NCBI GenBank assembly: GCA_965153355.1
Contig: OZ231127.1
Span: 60,016,001-60,080,000, forward strand
DNA: 64,000 nt
Direction of reading: 5' to 3'
Origin: Flaccisagitta enflata
Taxonomy: Eukaryota; Chaetognatha; Sagittoidea; Aphragmophora
In this document: positions 44,521 through 55,520 of the stretch, in pieces
Layout: every line of letters begins with the position of its first letter
Position numbering within the stretch: position 1 is the first letter of the stretch
The notes under the pieces: generated by a model
What the model was told of the DNA's origin: nothing
The model's input: the letters and a program-made list of their open reading frames with translations, nothing else
The model's database searches: none
Position numbers and translations under genes: made by a program

Positions 44521-45108
44521 AGGTGTGAGTGCCTAATAAAGTTTTTAATTACATTCAATGACGTATGTTATATTTCTCAAAACGTAACTTACGAGCATAA
44601 AACGGGCTGAATGCAACACTAAATTGCGCGGCGTGAGCGAAGTATCGATTTGATTCAATGAACGACTGTGCAGGAACAATGGGCAAAGAAACGCAATATA
44701 ATAAAGTAAAACGTTACCGACAACAAGCGGTGATTATCCGACCGATATAGCCGACAGTTAAAACGGCGACGAACGGGTGTCTGTTTACGACAAATTCGAC
44801 GACAGAGTTATGTGCATAATTCTGGCGGATGAAAGGCGACGAGCATATTAGTGTATGCTCTTTGGCGCGCGATGTGCGGTATTATCGACAGAATCTCAAT
44901 AATTTGGCGATCTATTTATCGATATTTTCGTTTATATTTGTTCGTTATAACATTACTACTGAACTAACGCGTCTGTCTGCCAAACTGTTTACATTAGTTA
45001 ATAAGAATGAAGAGAAAGGTAAAAACAGTATTGAACTAAGAGTGCGATGTATGAAGAAGCCTTGAAAAGTGGAATAAACTGAGTGAAGGGCATGTGTTTC
45101 ACCTCATA
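44521..45108. other. No gene seen
   Basis: CpG-richer than average (44,640-44,960), with a 78-residue plus-strand frame (44,829-45,065) that I cannot assign. Confidence 0.35.
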
Positions 45109-45114
45109 TATATA

Positions 45115-45116
<2 letters not shown>

Positions 45117-45173
<57 letters not shown>
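45117..45173. repeat. (CT)n microsatellite
   Basis: Pure CT array preceded by TATATATA. Confidence 0.95.
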
Positions 45174-45175
<2 letters not shown>

Positions 45176-46495
45176 AGGCAATGTAGCTGGGCTCACAGGG
45201 CCTGGCAAATGACTATGGCTGGTGTGTTGCAAGCGTATGAACGATGGGCTGGGAAGGCCAAACCACAGACTAGATCTGGTTGAAATATCTTAATAAATTA
45301 ACAAAGCAAAATGAATAATATGGCAGCGAACAACTTGTTTATCTAATGTTCACATCAGCCAGCAGAAAAAACGCAAAATCATGTTATTTAAAAGATCTGC
45401 GAAAGATCAAATGGACCTTGCTGGATGACCTATAACTCATGTTGAAATGGCATTAGAATGAACGGAAATGATCAAAACTGAAGTACACACCATTTTCATG
45501 GGTTATCTTATTCGCAAAATAAAACGTGGTCGATAATTCGTTCTTATTTACAGAAAATTTGAAATAACAGCTAACCAGCGGTCTTTTTAGTAATCTGAGC
45601 CAGTGACAAAAGAAGATTAAAATTCGTCATTGAAAAAGTGAAGACGACCAGGCCATTGCCATTTCGCAGATAAACTACGATGATAATCTGTTGAAGCCGC
45701 AAAGAGCAACGTCATGGTAAGCGAAGGTGGCAAAGGCAAAGTGTTCGCTCTGTATATTCACTCTTGCCAATATCTGAATTCGACTCATTACTCTGGTGTC
45801 AGCAATTTCAAGAAGGTATCTGTAAACATGAAATAACTAATTGACAAGTAGTATCTGTTAAACAAGAGATTTCATTAAAAGCGAGTCACGTTAAACAGTG
45901 ATAACTGTATATTTTATAAGCAGGTGTACATAGGACGTATGGGACAGATGGCGCCATCGATTAATTTCAGGATAATAAACAGAATATTTTAGAAGTAAAG
46001 TGCCAAAACAGCGCGGCGCATCATGAGCTGGTCGTGGAGCGGGTTAACTGTAATGACCAAATCGTTATGTGGTATACTCTCCGTTACTAGCTTCTATTGG
46101 CATTCAACAAACCAGTAAACCGTGCCGAGCATTCTAACGCATTCAACTCATAGGACTAATCGAAAATGCGTTAGCAAGGCTGAATATGATAACAAGTTCG
46201 AAAAGGCAAATGATGAACGAATGGTTTCTGTGTTTCGAAACTGATGAACAGAGTGCAAAATGGCACAATATGCGCTCACCAGTAACAAAATTCTTAACCA
46301 TGAATCTTTAGAACGCAGTAAAAATGAGGATTACCATGTCTATTCCCGAGAAAATGTATTTTCCTTGATTCGTGGGTGAACTGGACAGACTATTCTGAGC
46401 GATGGGAGGTGCTCAGCCGGGGATGTGCTGGCAGCTGGTCAAATCCCATTTTCTGATATTACTCAGCAGGTGAAGTAAAAGCTGTCAGCAGTCAA
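45174..46495. other. No gene seen
   Basis: No coding-like frame or recognisable family member. Confidence 0.35.
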
Positions 46496-46498
46496 TTG

Positions 46499-46730
46499 CA
46501 GATGAAGGAAATGTCATATGAATGGGAATAGATAGTATGCCAAGTTTCCAAAGACATTTGGAACAGTTTAGCTGGCCTCCATCCTCCTGCCCCGACAAGA
46601 TAAGCTTGAGGCCAATCATTCTATACGTTTTCTTTGGGAAATCGGGGAGTGGCTAGGCTGAGCTAAGGCCCTGAGCTACAAATCCCATACTCTATTCTTT
46701 TCATATTATGACATTTCCTTCATCTGTAAC
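46499..46730. repeat. Short inverted repeat (~232 bp), MITE-like
   Basis: CAGATGAAGGAAATGTCATA on the left pairs with TATGACATTTCCTTCATCTG on the right, and GGGAATAGATAGTATG with CATACTCTATTC. TA follows the right end, but TG precedes the left. Confidence 0.6.
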
Positions 46731-46821
46731 TTGATCTGTTGACTAAAGTGCATTTCCCCCACCCCTATTACTCAACCATCCAAATTCGTTTTGAACTGCA
46801 ATATGTAAATAAACTTTTTGT

Positions 46822-46823
46822 TT

Positions 46824-46913
<90 letters not shown>

Positions 46914-46975
46914 TTTGTGTTGTTGTCTTGTTGTTGTTGTTGTTGTTATAGTTGTTTGTGTTGTTGTTGTTACTG
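46822..46975. repeat. (GTT)n microsatellite
   Basis: Long pure GTT block then interrupted units; poly-Gln and poly-Val frames are translations of it. Confidence 0.95.
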
Positions 46976-48150
46976 TTGTATTACAAGAAACGTTTTGATC
47001 AGTCTTTTGTTCATCACGATAATCACACAGCTGTTTTGAATACAACAAAAAATACTATTAATGTTTTAACATTCTTTAAGTGCTGTTACGTTACCATATA
47101 AGAACGTTGTCTTTGACAGTGAAGAAGAAAGATGTTTGGAAGCAGTAAGGTGAACCATTTGACAGATGTTACAGAAAGTCAGTTGTTCGGCAATCCGCCA
47201 TCTGCACGATTTCTTGTAACCTGATCTATGAAGCGTTGAATAGACATTAACAGAAGAACGAGAACGATGAAAACCTGATAGAAGGGCAAGGTTTTGTCGC
47301 TTGTCAACGATTCTGTCGGTCGGTTGGCGCCGTCGATCCATCGTCGCAATGTCGCCAAAGCTGGTTCTTTGTCGATCGCCATCGCCACATTACGCTGGTC
47401 CCCGAACACTGCTGAATCATCTTATGCGCCCCCTTCAGAATGTGACTATGCAATTCTATGTCAAATAATAATAATTTTCGTTTTAGAACATTCCGTTGAT
47501 AATGTGGAATCATATCACTAGGAAAATCTTTATTTTCTTTGTTAGTACAAATTGACCTAAGCGAAGCAAACTAACTGCGCATTACGAACCGCCCCAAACT
47601 TCGGCGCTGACTTCGCTAATCTTACCGTGGTTGAACAGTAAAAAAGCATCCCATGCATTCTCAGGCTCTGAGACAGCGGGAACCTTGTCAGGAGTGACCA
47701 TGGAAAGTTTCCATAAATAATAGCGAGACAAAAGAATTTATAATAAAATGTTTGTCGCTATTCAATCACAAACTCAACCCTGCACAGCTCTGCATGGGGC
47801 GAGCTCAGCAGTGCTGGCGGTTAAATGCCCGGTCCGTGCTGGTGTCTGGCTCAGCAGCTCATAGCGTGGTTCAATGATCAGTCTGCAGCAGCGTGATTTA
47901 CTGCGCGGTGGCTTCGCGGACCTATTGCCAGCTAACCTGACGGGTTCAGGAGCTGAAGCCATGGGTGACGGCGTTTAGAGACTCGCGGGACGCCTGCGCG
48001 GTGGCGTTTGAGTAGATCGTGGTCACGGTGCGTGGTGATTCGGCAATCGTTATATCATATTTAAAACAAATCGTGCTTCGCCTGATGAGTGAGTGAGCAG
48101 GCAAGCTCTTTGTTAAGTTGCCAGCTGGCAACAAGTGTGATTCAGGGCAA
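46976..48150. other. No gene seen
   Basis: Short frames on both strands near 47,180-47,520 and 47,770-48,130 overlap antisense and lack recognisable domains. Confidence 0.35.
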
Positions 48151-48151
48151 C

Positions 48152-48152
<1 letters not shown>

Positions 48153-48228
<76 letters not shown>
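48153..48228. repeat. (GT)n microsatellite
   Basis: Pure GT array. Confidence 0.95.
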
Positions 48229-49721
48229 GTGTGCGTGGTGAAGGAATGCTGGTATTATTGTGTGATGTGCGTGTGCATTCGTGCGTGTAATACGCCAGGC
48301 GACCTATTCATTGTTTTCGGTTTCTCCGTCGGCTGTTGCTCTCCTGATATCGATGTTCACATGTTTTCTCTCATTCGCATTAAATTGTATGGGCTGAAAT
48401 GGTGAATAACTGATGTATTTAGGACATAACATTCCCTCAAATATTCCTAACGAAGAATGGCCCTAAGGTGTAGTGCAACGAAAAATTTCATTATTTTTAG
48501 TGCGTCTCTACTGAAAGGGTGTGTCATGGTCAGTCTGTCTGAATGTCTGAATGTCTGAATGTCAGTACAATTTAAAATACTCAGGTACTATAATATAATA
48601 TATGCGTGTATATTTCATGTGTCTTCTTTTGATGTCTTGTCTATGTGTGTATGTTCTCTGTGTGCTCTTATGTTTATTATGTCTTATCAGTCTCTTATGT
48701 CTCTGTCTCTTTATGTCTCATAGATGTCATATATGTTTCTGTGTAATACTGTATTATATTATGTCTCTATATTATATGTCTTATGTTTCTGTATGTAATG
48801 TGTAACGCACCGTGTGTATATATATTACATCTTCTTGTATCTAACATATATATACCAAGATATGTGTTTATGTATGTCATGTTCATGTGTGTATGTCTCT
48901 AAATGTTCATGTAACTCTTATATCTTATCCATGTTCTCTCAGAGTCCTTCATCTTAGAGGATGGGTGAGGGTCAGGAGTGGGGCGGTGGGCGTGGGCGTG
49001 GGGGCGTGGGAGGGTGAGGGGGTGTCTCTGGGTCTTTCTGTTTATTATATCTTAATATCTTTATATCTCAATAATTTATATGATAATATCTTCGTCTAAA
49101 ATGAACATCTCTTATTATTTGGAAATTTATGAGCAAAAATTAAGAAAAGATGAGATTCCTCAATTATCCTCTATGTTTACAGTAGATGTCATCTGGAGCT
49201 TATTATGAAGATGTGTATAAGAAAAAAGACGAATAAACCATCGTAGTGTGTCTGTTGATATAAACACAATTCCAGTGTGTCGTTTTATCATAATGGGCAA
49301 TAAATCTTTTAAGACTAATTAAGATAACATTATTATAATTTATATTCTAGTGATAATTATTGACAAACGATTCTGTTTTTCTTTCGACAGACACTAATAA
49401 AACAAAAACACATATCTGTTACATTATGACATATATAACTATACACACACACACACATTTAAGTCCCGTGAAGAATATAACTTTTGGCAGTACCAAATCA
49501 TAAATGCTGATTAGTAAAACATAATTTGAAATTATTTAAACCTAAACTACACTTTTTCACTGCCTTATGTGGAAGAAAATCATACACTTTTAAATGCGAT
49601 GCGACGCATCGCCGGGAAGAATATCAAAGGCAGGGGGGGCAAAAAATCAAAAGCGACTCAATTGCCTATATACACCCCTGTCGACACACAAATACACAAG
49701 CAAACAATCATACACTCTCAC

Positions 49722-49725
<4 letters not shown>
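48229..49725. other. No gene seen; TATGTCT-rich low-complexity part
   Basis: 48,590-48,920 is made of loosely repeated TATGTCTC-type words; 48,960-49,020 is a G-rich stretch (GGGCGTGGGC type). Confidence 0.4.
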
Positions 49726-49727
<2 letters not shown>

Positions 49728-49776
<49 letters not shown>

Positions 49777-49790
49777 AACACACACACCAG
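49728..49790. repeat. (CA)n microsatellite
   Basis: CA array with a CACCAACACAC interruption at its end. Confidence 0.95.
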
Positions 49791-49794
49791 GACA

Positions 49795-50529
49795 GGTGTT
49801 GAATTAGCTGTATTCTGAGTCAGTACAGAATTACGGACATTTTGCAAGTGTGATTATGACTTGACCGTCATGATCTGCAGTCATGATATAATCTTGAAGT
49901 AGAGATAGAAAAGGCCAGATTGCACCGTCTGCTTCTTGTGATACATAGGAAAAATGACGCTGACTGACCTGGGTGTATTACAACCGTGAGCCAGATTCTG
50001 TTTATTTTACAGAAGAGCACCTTCAAAAGCCGAGTAAATCTTCACCGTTTTCTATATTATATAATATTTAAAACTAGTAGAAATGGTCAAAACATCAATG
50101 AAGGCACTGGTTGTCGCATAGTCAGGCAGCAGGCACATTATTGGTACATGTGAAATGTCGTTGCGTATTGATACAAGCATTTTGGGTTATATCTTATATC
50201 TTTACAACAGTAACCTATGTTTTTGCCAGCAAAGAGTATTAGAGTGCTGAGCAAAATCTGTCAAGTTTCTCAGCACCAGCGGTGGCAACATCCGTCATAA
50301 AATGCCGTTAAGGTAACGTTTACCAAGCGTCTTTGCGCCGTCGCTGCTTCGTCGCAACTGTCACGCTGGTCGTATCAGCTCGTCATGATGGTTGACGCCA
50401 TCGACTAAACAAGAAAATTTAAACTTCAATCATTAAATGTTAAGCCATTAATGATATTGACCATAAAATAATATGTATATTTAAACCATAAATACGCTAA
50501 TATATTTATTTGGTAATATTTAAGACAGT
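49795..50529. other. No gene seen
   Basis: AT-rich apart from a CpG-richer patch at 50,320-50,400. Confidence 0.35.
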
Positions 50530-50530
50530 T

Positions 50531-50620
<90 letters not shown>

Positions 50621-50623
50621 CGC
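50531..50623. repeat. (GT)n(GC)n microsatellite
   Basis: Pure GT array ending in a short GCGCGCGC run. Confidence 0.95.
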
Positions 50624-50790
50624 TCGTGTGGAAAGATAACGCGAAGTGGATCGCTTCCGCTTCCGCTTCCGGTAGTGATCCCAACAAGCTGAAATACTTC
50701 ATGAATCGCCGATCGACACCGCTCTTTATGTTCCCGGAAGTTGGTTATGTTTGGAAAGATATTCCGCCAAGCAGCCTTCATCTTTGTTAG
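50618..50790 (+). CDS. Coding-like open fragment following a GT microsatellite, unidentified
   Basis: Immediately after the GT array and a short CG-alternating run, the plus strand reads VWKDNAKWIASASASGSDPN and continues to a TAG stop (PEVGYVWKDIPPSSLHLC). Codon choice looks like real coding sequence; the repeated VWKD motif and Ser/Ala run are the only notable features. The frame has no start of its own because it runs back into the microsatellite. The opposite strand also has an open frame through the same bases. A second coding-like frame starts ten bases downstream, which might indicate one gene interrupted by an indel. Family unknown. Confidence 0.25.
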
Positions 50791-50799
50791 GTGCGTTAA

Positions 50800-51022
50800 A
50801 GTGCGTGGGCGATTGGTCTCAATATCAAGAAGAGCGACTATCACAGGGTCGTGTTTGTAGGCGGGGAATGCAACATACTGCTCAACAACAAGGACAAGCT
50901 TAAGCTCAAGCAGCTAATGAAAGGGTGTGTGTTCGATTACACCACGTTCTACACTAAACTCTTCGTCGGCACCAGCCATGCTGCTTTGCCTTTCCTGTAT
51001 CTTTTTCGACCTATCAAGAGTT
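50800..51022 (+). CDS. Coding-like open fragment, unidentified
   Basis: After an in-frame stop the plus strand stays open for over 70 codons with many C/G-ending codons. It includes WAIGLNIKKSDYHRVVFVGG, the Lys/Leu-rich NNKDKLKLKQLMKGC and the aromatic FDYTTFYTKLFVG. The signal fades at about 51,020, just before a dispersed element copy at 51,063. A possible acceptor (CTATCACAG) lies at 50,846. It may be an exon, or the frameshifted continuation of the fragment ending at 50,790. I do not recognise the protein family. Confidence 0.28.
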
Positions 51023-51062
51023 TAAGTCATCATGGGACAAACAAACAGGCTAGCAATGAAAT

Positions 51063-51178
51063 AACAAGGTCAAGTAGGCCAAGTAGGTGCGCCCTGCGGA
51101 TTGTCAAGCGAATACGTTACCAACTGACAGACTGACCAACCGACAAAGCCAGTTAAAGAAGTGCTTTGGCATGCCTAA
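51063..51178 (+). mobile_element. Family A variant copy
   Basis: AACAAGGTCAAGTAGGCCAA, GTAGGTGCGCCCTGCGGATT, CGTTACCAACTGAC, GACAAAGCCAGTTAAAGAAG, TGCTTTGGCATGCCTAAA. Closely related to the copy at 21,481. It is well preserved, in contrast with copies at 39-43 kb. Confidence 0.75.
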
Positions 51179-51347
51179 ATTAGCCTGTCTGTCTGTCTGT
51201 CTGTGTAGGGATGGTAACCCCATCCAAATCGTCCTTTTGGTCCTTCCGATAAATCCCCATTTCCTCCTCCCGACGTTACTACCTCCGTGAAGTACGCGGA
51301 GGATTCGCTCAAAATCACAACTGAATTCAATGCCCACCGAGTTGTCT

Positions 51348-51348
<1 letters not shown>

Positions 51349-51405
<57 letters not shown>
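51349..51405. repeat. (CA)n microsatellite
   Basis: Pure CA array. Confidence 0.95.
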
Positions 51406-51406
<1 letters not shown>

Positions 51407-51779
51407 GAAGCTATGGAAGAAGTACCCAAAAAATGCCACAGATGCCCTTTGGCTCATGACGAAATAGTCGGATACACAACAATCCTTGGTGATTAATTTA
51501 ATAAAACCACTCTGGGATTCAGAAAAGAATTTTATGACCACTGGAGTGTGAAACTATTTGTCACGATAATAAGTCATTGTGGTGTTGGATACTCATAACA
51601 TTTCACAGGTCATACTCTGTATGTATGATCATTTACTAAGTAAAATTGTTTATTCTTACTGTTGATTTATTGTAAGTAAATGGGATAGACGAACTGAAGA
51701 AACTTCAAGTCAGCAATTGATTTATAAGTGAGGTATTTATGGGTCAATCGTTTGTCATCGGCAAAATTATAATATTCGG
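51406..51779. other. No gene seen
   Basis: AT-rich without recognisable features. Confidence 0.35.
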
Positions 51780-52004
51780 ATGATATCTTACGGCGCGATC
51801 TCTCGTTTCAAGATTTCATTTTACGGTTATCATTGGTTTGATGCCCAGACCAAAAAAGATAAAAGCGCTAAAATATCTTATTGCAGATGCTGTTCAGCCA
51901 GCAATTATTTCAGTGAAAAAGCAACATTTAGGCATGTAAGCGGGCAAATTATTCGGCAAAGACAGCTTCAGTCAAACGATAACAACTCTGGTTGTCAAAA
52001 CTGA
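51780..52004 (+). CDS. Hypothetical 74-residue open frame
   Basis: The ATG-started frame begins MISYGAISRFKISFYGYHWF and is followed by a Lys-rich and Cys-containing segment (KDKSAKISYCRCC). Codon use is mixed and less AT-biased than the flanks. No domain is recognised. It sits at the right edge of the doubtful 30.2-52.0 kb stretch. Chance remains the simplest explanation. Confidence 0.15.
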   Translation: MISYGAISRFKISFYGYHWFDAQTKKDKSAKISYCRCCSASNYFSEKATFRHVSGQIIRQRQLQSNDNNSGCQN

Positions 52005-52430
52005 CCGATACTCTTGAATCTGGCTATAAAACGACACAATATTTATTAAATCAACTATTCATTCCCAGGTGTTTCTTCTGTGGTTACAAGGCGATCTGAA
52101 TGAAAGTGCAATCTGTGATGAGTGCTGAATAGTATTTATTCCATCTGTATTCTGAACATCTTACTCTGACCTTGTTCTTCCATATGAATCCTTTCGTGTG
52201 AATTTACATACATCCTGACAGGGCATATTTCATAGCATACTATAAAAACACGCTTTTTCATGGTGAGGCTCTCTATCCAAGGAATCTGGCTCGAAATCAT
52301 GTATATAGATAGTCCATCACAAAATTTGACCTTGGGGCTTCTCTAACGTGTGCCCGCCACACCCCTCCTAATGCATAAGTGGTGGTGTTGTTTTTTCACA
52401 TTGTCATATTTTACTCATCTTTGTAAGCTT
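52005..52430. other. No gene seen
   Basis: AT-rich; no coding-like frame. Confidence 0.35.
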
Positions 52431-52740
52431 ATATCTCCTTAATGATTAAAGCTACTGACCTCAATTTGGGCTTATTTTAAAGAGCTTTACTTACTCTTTA
52501 AAATGAGCCCAAGTTGAGATCATTAGCTTCATTCGTTTAGAAGCAGTTGTCTTGCAAAGGGATTGATGTCTTTTGGAGAAAATATTGATTTTTGTCACAG
52601 CTTTGCAACTTTAATCTCCTGAATGAATAAAGCTACTGACCTCAACTTGGGCTCATTTTGGAGAGCTTTACTTACTCTTTAAAAAGAGCCCAAGTTGAGG
52701 TCTGTAACTTTCTTTGTTAAGAAGCAGTTGTCTAACAAAG
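52430..52740. repeat. Tandem pair of ~185 bp hairpin units
   Basis: Each unit contains CTCAACTTGGGCTCATTTT, GAGAGCTTTACTTACTCTTT, and GAGCCCAAGTTGAGGTC, so the first and last parts pair as a hairpin. The units also share AATGA.TAAAGCTACTGACC and AGAAGCAGTTGTCT. Confidence 0.8.
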
Positions 52741-53990
52741 CTGATGTCTTCATCAAGAAAATAGTAGTTCTTTTCATTAAACTAAAATTCTATAATTTGA
52801 CTTTTTTCTACTCCATTATAGCTGGGTGATGCACTGGCTCATTGGAAATTGCCGTCTACTGTGAGAGTAGATTAATAAATAGATAATGGGGGTTGGAGAC
52901 CCAAAGAGGGCCCCTAAAAAGCCTACATGGCCTCAAAAATGGTAAAAATGCCCCCAATACTGGAAAAAATTGTTTTTTTTTTCTGCTTTGAGGTATCCCA
53001 GTGGTACACTGACTTCTTAGTTATTTCCATTTAGTGTGGCAGGAGATGTACAGATAGACAATAGAGGGTTTGGACCTCTAGGGTCCCTTTGCAGAGCCCT
53101 TTAGGATTAAAAAATGGCAAAAATAGCTTAAAGATTGAAAAATACTTACTTTTCTGCTTTCCTAGAAGTAGTCCCACTCATCAGTAATTCCTGTATAGCG
53201 TGGGGGGATATGAACATGTGAATTACCGAAGATTGGGATTGCTAGGGGCCCCCTTGAAGACCCTGAGTGACCCAAAAAAGCCCGAAATGCTCTGGAATAG
53301 TATTATCTTATGTTTTTTTCTGTTTTCTGCTGCACTCAATTGTGACACTGCCTTGTCATTGCAATGTAGTCATGAAAGAGATGTGTTAAGAGTCAAGGGG
53401 TCTTGAGTCCCCCAGAGGCCCCTTAAGAACTCCCAAGGACATAAGAATAGAGCGAAAATGCTAAAAAATTGAGCAGCGTTCAATTCTTGGGTAGCGGCGC
53501 CAAAGGGGACAAAGTCCTGTAGAATAGGAATGACTACTACTAGGGTGCTTCAATGTAGAAAAGTAAGTATTTTTTCAATCTTGGAACAATTTTGGCTATT
53601 TTTGAGCCCTAAAGGTCCTTTCAAAGGCCCCCCAGGGATTCTAACCCTCTGTTAACCATCTGATCATCTCCTGCCACACTAGATGGAAATTACTGATGAG
53701 TCAGTGTACCACTAGGATACCCCAAGGCATAAAAAAAACATTTTTTTCAGTATTAGGGTCATTTTCAACCTTATTGAGGCCATGTGGGCTCTTTAAAGGG
53801 CCCTCTGTGGGTCCCAAACCCATATTATCCATCGGTTTTCTACCCCCACAGTAAATGGCAGTTACCAATGAGCCAGTGAATCACCTAACTATAATAGGGT
53901 AAAATAAAACCAAATATAAAATTTAAGTTTAATGAAAAAATTACTTTTTCCTTCATGAAAACATCAACTTTGTAAGACGACTGCTTGATT
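52735..53990. repeat. Imperfect inverted repeat (~1.25 kb)
   Basis: The left arm (GCAGTTGTCTAACAAAGCTG, GGGTGATGCACTGGCTCATT, CCCAGTGGTACACTGAC, TGTGGCAGGAGATG, AAATACTTACTTTTCTGC) pairs with the right arm in reverse order (AGTAAGTATTTTTTCAATC, CATCTCCTGCCACA, GTCAGTGTACCACTAGG, AATGAGCCAGTGAATCACC, CATCAACTTTGTAAGACGAC). The centre is near 53,355. A fragment of family C lies in the right arm at 53,490. Confidence 0.75.
53490..53540 (+). mobile_element. Family C module M fragment, subtype 2
   Basis: GGGTAGCGGCGCCAAAGGGG and AAAGTCCTGTAGAATAGG match the outer half of M; the rest is absent. Confidence 0.55.
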
Positions 53991-54206
53991 TTCTTTTTTT
54001 TTTTACTTTGGACGGCGTCCCTCAGAAGCCAACATATGTGTTTCTAAGAAGGTCAAAATAGAAAAAATAAATGAATAAAAATGCAAAAACAAGTGAATAA
54101 AAGTGACTGAGATGGGTCAGATATGATATTCAAAAGAAAAATTTGCATTTAATTAGCAAGAGGACCAAGTTTAGCCAATAATACTTGAAAAAGATCATTG
54201 AAAATG

Positions 54207-54765
54207 TTACCTTTTTGGGCAGCGGTCCCAAAGGGCCGATGTCCTGTAGGACACAGGGGTTAATTTCCTTACGTCCGTCCGTATGTCCGTCTGTACATCC
54301 GTACGTCCCCCCCAAGTTTCTCAATTTTCAAATTCCCATTGAATAATATGGGAAAATGACAAAATGCAAACATCCCATTGAATAATATGGAAAATTTACA
54401 AAAAAATAGAAAAATATAAATTTCCTATCGAATAACATGGAAAATTGATAAAAAATTTAAAAAATGCAAAATTCCTATTGAATAACATGGGAGATTAATA
54501 AAAAAATGAAAAAAAGATAAAATTCTCATTGAATAACATGGATTATATATAAAAATTTCTTTAAAAAATGAAAACTCCCATTGAATATCATTGAAAATTG
54601 TCCAAAAGGCCTGAAATTTGCCTTCTCAGGAAATTAACCCCTGGGTCCTACAGGACATCGGTCCTTTGGGGCCGCTGCCCTGCTCTCACTCAACTTCTTC
54701 AGCTGATCACTCCAAGCAGGGCATCGGGTACCGCTGACCATGTGCGATCCTTGGATGACTTGTTT
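54207..54765 (-). mobile_element. Family C element, subtype 2, with a ~50 bp AT-rich repeat (copy C5)
   Basis: Left: TTTTTGGGCAGCGGTCCC, GATGTCCTGTAGGACACAGG, GGTTAATTTCC. Right: GGAAATTAACCCCTGGGTCC, GACATCGGTCCTTTGGGGCC, then N reversed (CGGGTACCGCTGACCATGTG, CGATCCTTGGATGACTTG). The cargo is about six units of CCATTGAATAACATGG plus AT-rich filler at 41-53 bp spacing, entirely different from the GGCTGGGA repeats of the other copies. Confidence 0.8.
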
Positions 54766-54769
54766 ATTT

Positions 54770-54926
54770 TTGGCCACTGATAGGGGGCCGGTCGAAATTC
54801 TAAATTTGCTTCGAGAATGAAAAAATGCAAAAACCAAGAACATAGTTCTCTTCTCAAATCGATTACAGAGAGAACTATGTTTTTCAAAATGCAAGATTTC
54901 CCTTTTTGCGGCTTTCTTAGAATTTC
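54770..54926 (+). repeat. Short inverted-repeat element, copy 2 of 2
   Basis: CACTGATAGGGGGCCGGTCG, AAATTCTAAATTTGC, ATCGATTACAGAGAGAACTA, GGCTTTCTTAGAATTTCGAC. It is the reverse complement of 23,690-23,866. Confidence 0.7.
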
Positions 54927-55520
54927 GACCTAAGAAAATAGAAAAAAATTGTAAGCAGAAATTCACTAAAATCATCATTTTCCTCCTTGTTTTTATGTGT
55001 TCAAATTACATTTTAGGTCAGAATATGATAAAGTTGTATGTACCAAGCATCTTTAGAAACAATTTGTCCACTGCAAGAATTCCAGCTTCATTACTGTCCT
55101 GATAATGATGCAAAAAGTATGGTGAAGCACTTCATTTTCCTTCAAAAATTTGCCGTCTTTGGTAATGAAAATGGCACATTCTTTGTCGATCTCAGCCTAT
55201 AGTTGGTCCTAAGACTGCCAGGGGACGTCCCATGATACATTTCTGTCCTACGTCCATGCGAGCGACAGTCCAGTGACCACGTCAGAATCTCAGGAGCATG
55301 AGAGAATTGTGGGTACGTTTCTAAGGGCGGCCTCCTGGTTGTTAGGTAAATAAGACATAAGTTATTACCCTGTCTTCCCCGCTTACCGATCTCCGTTTCA
55401 AGCGATACAAACTTTTGACTTATCTAGATTTAAACCTTCGCTCGTCTTCGCCTGTCTAGAGGGATTTACCAATTCAACTTTTAAGGTGGCCGGTCTGAAG
55501 GGAGTGACCGTGTTGCTATA
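54927..55520. other. No confirmed gene
   Basis: A minus-strand open stretch (about 55,065-55,210, KECAIFITKDGKFLKENEV) is faintly coding-like but has no good splice site; see rejected items. Confidence 0.35.

Noticed and set aside
46743-47048. Poly-glutamine protein
   Set aside because: Frame over the GTT/AAC microsatellite, without coding-like flanks.
35000-51000. Continuation of the giant inverted repeat to mirror 9-25 kb
   Set aside because: Simple repeats occur in roughly compatible order (CT at 45.1 against GA at 14.4, GTT at 46.9 against AAC at 9.9), but their flanks do not match and the spacing drifts by kilobases.
55065-55210. Possible minus-strand exon (KECAIFITKDGKFLKENEV)
   Set aside because: No polypyrimidine acceptor, weak flanks, no recognisable family; open length is within chance expectation.
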